Of a DNA stretch of 34,450 nucleotides, positions 31,252 to 34,450 are shown in pieces. The DNA lies in the NCBI GenBank assembly GCA_024697785.1, contig JAILEU010000168.1:1-34450 (forward strand), written 5' to 3'. A program made the position numbers and the translations under genes. The notes under the pieces were generated by a model that had not been told where the DNA came from, made no database searches, and saw nothing but the letters and a program-made list of their open reading frames with translations. How positions within the stretch are numbered: the stretch's first letter is position 1; every line of letters begins with the position of its first letter. This DNA is from Bacteroidaceae bacterium. Its GTDB lineage: Bacteria > Bacteroidota > Bacteroidia > Bacteroidales > Bacteroidaceae.

Positions 31252-34200
31252 CCGCTGCGGCGCAGGGGGTGATAGTGAGCGGCACGGTCCGCGATGCCGT
31301 GGACGCGCTGATGATGGTGAACGTGGTGGAGATTGACGAGACGGGCCGTATCATCGAAGCCACGACAACCGACATCAACGGCCAGTTCTCGATGCAGGTG
31401 AAGAACACGCGTGACCGCCTGCAGATTTCCTACATCGGCTATACGACGGAGACGCTTGCCATCGGCGACCGACGCGTGTTCAACATCACCATGAAGGACG
31501 ACAACGTCATCGAGGAGGTCGTCATCCAGGCCGTCAAGAAGGAGAGCGCCGGCGGACTGGAGATACCGACGCGCGAGATGTCCATCGCCGCCCAGAGCCT
31601 CGACATGGCCGAGTTCGAGGGCCTCGGCTTCACCTCGGTGGACGAAGCCCTGCAGGGCCGTATCGCCGGCCTCGACATCGTGCTCAACAGCGGTAACCTC
31701 GGCAGCGGCACGACGATGCGCCTGCGCGGCGTCAGCTCCATCAACGGCAACAGCGAGCCCCTCATCGTGGTGGACGGCAACGTCTTCGAGACCACAGGCA
31801 ACGACAATTTCGACTACGCCAACGCCGACCAGGAGAAATTTGCCGAGCTGCTGGCCGTCAACCCCGACGACATCGAGAGCATCAGCGTGCTGAAGGACGC
31901 CGCCGCCACCGCCGTCTGGGGCTCGCAGGGAGCGAACGGCGTCATACAGATCAAGACCAAGCGCGGCAGCCGCGGCACCACGCGCGTCACCTACAGCTAC
32001 CGCCTCAACCTCACCCACCAGCCCGCCGGCATTCGCATGCTCAACGGCGACGACTACACCATGCTGCTCAAGGAGGCCTACTTCAACCCCGAGCAGAGCG
32101 ACCACACCAGCAACATCATCGAACTCAACTACGACCCCTCGTTCAGCGAGTACCAGCAGTTCAACAACAACACCGACTGGGTGAGTGCCGTGCAGCAGCT
32201 GGGCGTGAAGAACAGCCACAGCCTATCGCTGACGGGCGGCGGCGACAAGGCCACCTTCCGCGTCAGCGGCAGCTGGGACAACGAGACCGGCTCCATCATC
32301 GGCCAGCGCCTCGACCGCCTCAGCACACGCGTCAACCTCGACTACTACGTCAGCGACCGCATCAAAATCTCGTCCGACTTCTCGCTCACCTACGTCGATA
32401 ACGACCGCAACTACCCCTACCGCGAGGGCGGCAAGGACATCGGCATGCTCGGCATCGCCTACAAGAAGATGCCCAACATCGCCATCATGGCCGAGACGGC
32501 CGACGGCACACCCACCGACCGCTATTACTACGCCCTGCAGAGCATGTCGAGCGAGCTCGCCGACCAGCGCACGCTGCCCAACCCCGTCGCCGTGGCACGT
32601 CTCGCCACCAACAAATACCGCACCTACACGCTCAACGCCCAGTTCGAGATGCAGTACGACCTGCTCAGCCCTGATGCCGACGGCCACCAGCTGCGCTACA
32701 ACGGGCGCGTGCTGCTCAGCACCTTCAACGACTATACCGACATGTACTACCCCCGCGAGCTCTCAACCACCCAGTGGTACGACTCGTCGGTCAACGCCGT
32801 CACGCAGTCGTCGGGCCGCAATCGCTCGTTCACCACGCGCCACACGCTCACCTTCACGCCTAAGTTCGCCAGCGACGACCACTTCTTCACCACGATGGTG
32901 CGCATGGAGCTCACCGACGGCTCGGGCGGCGACACCGGCACCACCACCTACGGCCTGCCCAACAACATCCCCTCGGCCACGGCGCAGGGCCAGCTGGGCA
33001 ACATGTGGACCAACCTCAGCCAGTGGCGAAGCATCTATTTCACCTACTCGGGCCACTACAGCTACAAATCGAAGTACGCCCTCGACGTCACGGCCCGTCT
33101 CGACGGCAGCACAAAGTTCGGCGCCGACAACCGCTGGGGCTTCTTCCCCGCCGTCTCGGGCCGCTGGAACATCAGCGACGAGCCGTGGATGGAGTGGGCA
33201 CGCCCCTGGCTCTCGATGCTCTCGTTGCGCCCGGGATGGGGACAGGTGGGCCAGCAGCCAGGAGCACAGTACCTCCACTTCAGCCGCTACGGACGCTACA
33301 CGCAGTACATGGACATGCCCGCCGTCCGACCCAACAACGTCCGCCTCACCGACCTCCGCTGGGAGACCAAGACCACCTGGAACATCGGTACCGACATCGG
33401 TCTCTGGGACGACCTTCTGACGATGGACATCAACGTCTATGACCAGCTCACCGACAACCTGCTGATGCGCGACGTCGGCATCCCCACCTCGACCGGCTTC
33501 TCAGCGCTGGCGTGGAAGAACGTCGGCTCCATGCGCAACCAGGGCTGGGAGATGAACATCAACGGCAACCAGCTTCTCCGCCTGGGCGACTTCAAGGCCG
33601 GCTTCAACCTCACCCTCGGCAACAACGTCAACCAGATAGTCCGCATGGACGAGACCACCCTGATGGGCCTCAACAGCGACTTCAACTACGCCAACGGCTC
33701 GTACCTCACCCGCGTGCAGGTTGCCAATGCCTTCGGCTCCATCTATGGCTTCCGCTACAAGGGCGTCTATCAGTACAGCGACTACATCGCCGGTGAGCAG
33801 GAGAGCGCCCCCGTGGCACGCGACAAGGACGGGCACGTCATCACCGACGAAGAGGGCAAGCCCCTGCCGATGATGTTCGACTACGACGACATCAAGTACG
33901 AGTTCAAGGGCGGCGACGCCATCTACGAGGACGTCAACCACGACGGCAACATCAACGAGCTCGACATCGTCTATCTCGGCAACTGCAACCCCAAGGTGAC
34001 GGGCGGCTTCGGCTTCCGCTTCTACTACAAGCGCTGGTCAGCCAACGTCCAGTTCAACTACCGCTACGGCAGCAAGATCCTCAACATGGCCCGCATGAAC
34101 GCCGAGAACATGTACAGCAACAACAACCAGAGCTACGCCGTCAACTGGCGCTGGCGCACCGAGGGCGACGACACCCTCATCCCCCGTGCCCTACACTACG

Positions 34201-34450
34201 CCGGCTACAACTTCCTCGGCAGCGACCGCTTTGTCGAGGACGGCTCGTTCTGCCGCCTCAACTACGCGCAGATCAGCTACTCCTTCCCCCCCGCCTGGAT
34301 GAAGCGCATCGGCGCCCAGGGCGGCTACGTCTCACTTTCGGGCAACAACCTCCTCAACTGGACCCGCTACAGCGGCGTCGACCCCGAGGTCGGCTACGGC
34401 AGCTACGGCCTCAGCAGCGACTACTCGCAGACCCCACGTGCCCGCTACTT
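31164..34450 (+). CDS. SusC/RagA-family TonB-dependent outer-membrane receptor (3' end outside window)
   Basis: Open to the window end (at least 1095 codons). The signal peptide is RSRLCFLFFILHASFFISAAAQG. A carboxypeptidase-regulatory-like domain follows (about 36-105: VSGTVRDAVDALMMVNVVEI, SYIGYTTETLAIGD), then EEVVIQAVKK, the plug (DEALQGRIAGLDIVLNSGNL, TMRLRGVSSINGNSEPLIVV, SVLKDAAATAVWGSQGANGV) and a long beta-barrel. SusC proteins import large ligands with a SusD partner, which would be expected just downstream outside the window. The start at 31164 is chosen because it follows the FAS1 stop by 6 bases and gives a full signal peptide. Ligand unknown; the FAS1 neighbour is unusual for a plain glycan locus. 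Confidence 0.93.
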   Translation, partial: MKNNMFRKQGSVRSRLCFLFFILHASFFISAAAQGVIVSGTVRDAVDALMMVNVVEIDETGRIIEATTTDINGQFSMQVKNTRDRLQISYIGYTTETLAIGDRRVFNITMKDDNVIEEVVIQAVKKESAGGLEIPTREMSIAAQSLDMAEFEGLGFTSVDEALQGRIAGLDIVLNSGNLGSGTTMRLRGVSSINGNSEPLIVVDGNVFETTGNDNFDYANADQEKFAELLAVNPDDIESISVLKDAAATAVWGSQGANGVIQIKTKRGSRGTTRVTYSYRLNLTHQPAGIRMLNGDDYTMLLKEAYFNPEQSDHTSNIIELNYDPSFSEYQQFNNNTDWVSAVQQLGVKNSHSLSLTGGGDKATFRVSGSWDNETGSIIGQRLDRLSTRVNLDYYVSDRIKISSDFSLTYVDNDRNYPYREGGKDIGMLGIAYKKMPNIAIMAETADGTPTDRYYYALQSMSSELADQRTLPNPVAVARLATNKYRTYTLNAQFEMQYDLLSPDADGHQLRYNGRVLLSTFNDYTDMYYPRELSTTQWYDSSVNAVTQSSGRNRSFTTRHTLTFTPKFASDDHFFTTMVRMELTDGSGGDTGTTTYGLPNNIPSATAQGQLGNMWTNLSQWRSIYFTYSGHYSYKSKYALDVTARLDGSTKFGADNRWGFFPAVSGRWNISDEPWMEWARPWLSMLSLRPGWGQVGQQPGAQYLHFSRYGRYTQYMDMPAVRPNNVRLTDLRWETKTTWNIGTDIGLWDDLLTMDINVYDQLTDNLLMRDVGIPTSTGFSALAWKNVGSMRNQGWEMNINGNQLLRLGDFKAGFNLTLGNNVNQIVRMDETTLMGLNSDFNYANGSYLTRVQVANAFGSIYGFRYKGVYQYSDYIAGEQESAPVARDKDGHVITDEEGKPLPMMFDYDDIKYEFKGGDAIYEDVNHDGNINELDIVYLGNCNPKVTGGFGFRFYYKRWSANVQFNYRYGSKILNMARMNAENMYSNNNQSYAVNWRWRTEGDDTLIPRALHYAGYNFLGSDRFVEDGSFCRLNYAQISYSFPPAWMKRIGAQGGYVSLSGNNLLNWTRYSGVDPEVGYGSYGLSSDYSQTPRARY

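Noticed and set aside
1-34450. tRNA, rRNA or known riboswitch genes
   Set aside because: No cloverleaf, rRNA text or familiar riboswitch core was recognised by eye; a covariance-model scan would be needed to exclude small RNAs.

Overview
The window looks like Bacteroidales DNA, most likely Prevotellaceae (inferred). The reasons are: promoters of the Bacteroidetes type (TTTG or TTG, about 20 bp, then TAnnTTTG) ahead of several genes; a SusC/RagA TonB-dependent receptor next to FAS1 and other surface lipoproteins; a class II xylose isomerase/xylulokinase pair; and AddAB recombination genes. Coding DNA is GC-rich. The gaps are filled with AT-rich 'word' repeats and GC-rich palindromic arrays.

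Layout. 1-5670: a secreted GH2 glycosidase, an apparently frameshifted polyvalent-type kinase and an MNT/HEPN pair, separated by four arrays of palindromic repeats. 5680-8910: duplicated leader repeats, a clear promoter, xylB-xylA and two hairpins. 9009-10619: an IS3-type insertion sequence with an A7 frameshift site. 10620-12430: another repeat remnant and a sodium:solute symporter. 12437-15905: a five-gene operon bracketed by two 154-bp repeat copies that differ at three positions. The operon encodes an 18-residue-repeat Cys peptide (ACGX type), a radical SAM/SPASM maturase, an ABM-type monooxygenase, a quinone-oxidoreductase-like MDR enzyme and an HxlR regulator. 15901-23607 (minus): an FAD-dependent dehydrogenase carrying an in-frame palindromic insertion, then addA-addB. 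23779-24761 (minus): a Phd/YefM antitoxin and a YoeB-like toxin with an added C-terminal domain. 25151-26800 (minus): rmuC. 26931-27832: a non-coding region with a possible transposase scrap, a 21-bp tandem repeat, a 389-bp inverted-repeat element and a duplicated promoter. 27866-34450: a lipoprotein, a four-FAS1-like lipoprotein and a SusC receptor cut by the window end.

How genes work together. GH2 can release sugars outside the cytoplasm, and XylAB feed xylose into the pentose phosphate pathway. The symporter may import a sugar or other solute, but its substrate is not shown. AddAB and RmuC are DNA repair and recombination proteins. The most interesting unit is the peptide/radical-SAM operon. 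Its promoter is preceded by a 25-bp near-palindrome that is a good candidate operator for the operon's own HxlR regulator. That suggests a modified Cys-rich peptide made under quinone or electrophile stress (inference). A second theme is that repeat DNA has entered genes: it forms about 66 codons of the dehydrogenase, its stop codon, and the hydrophobic core of the SusC signal peptide.
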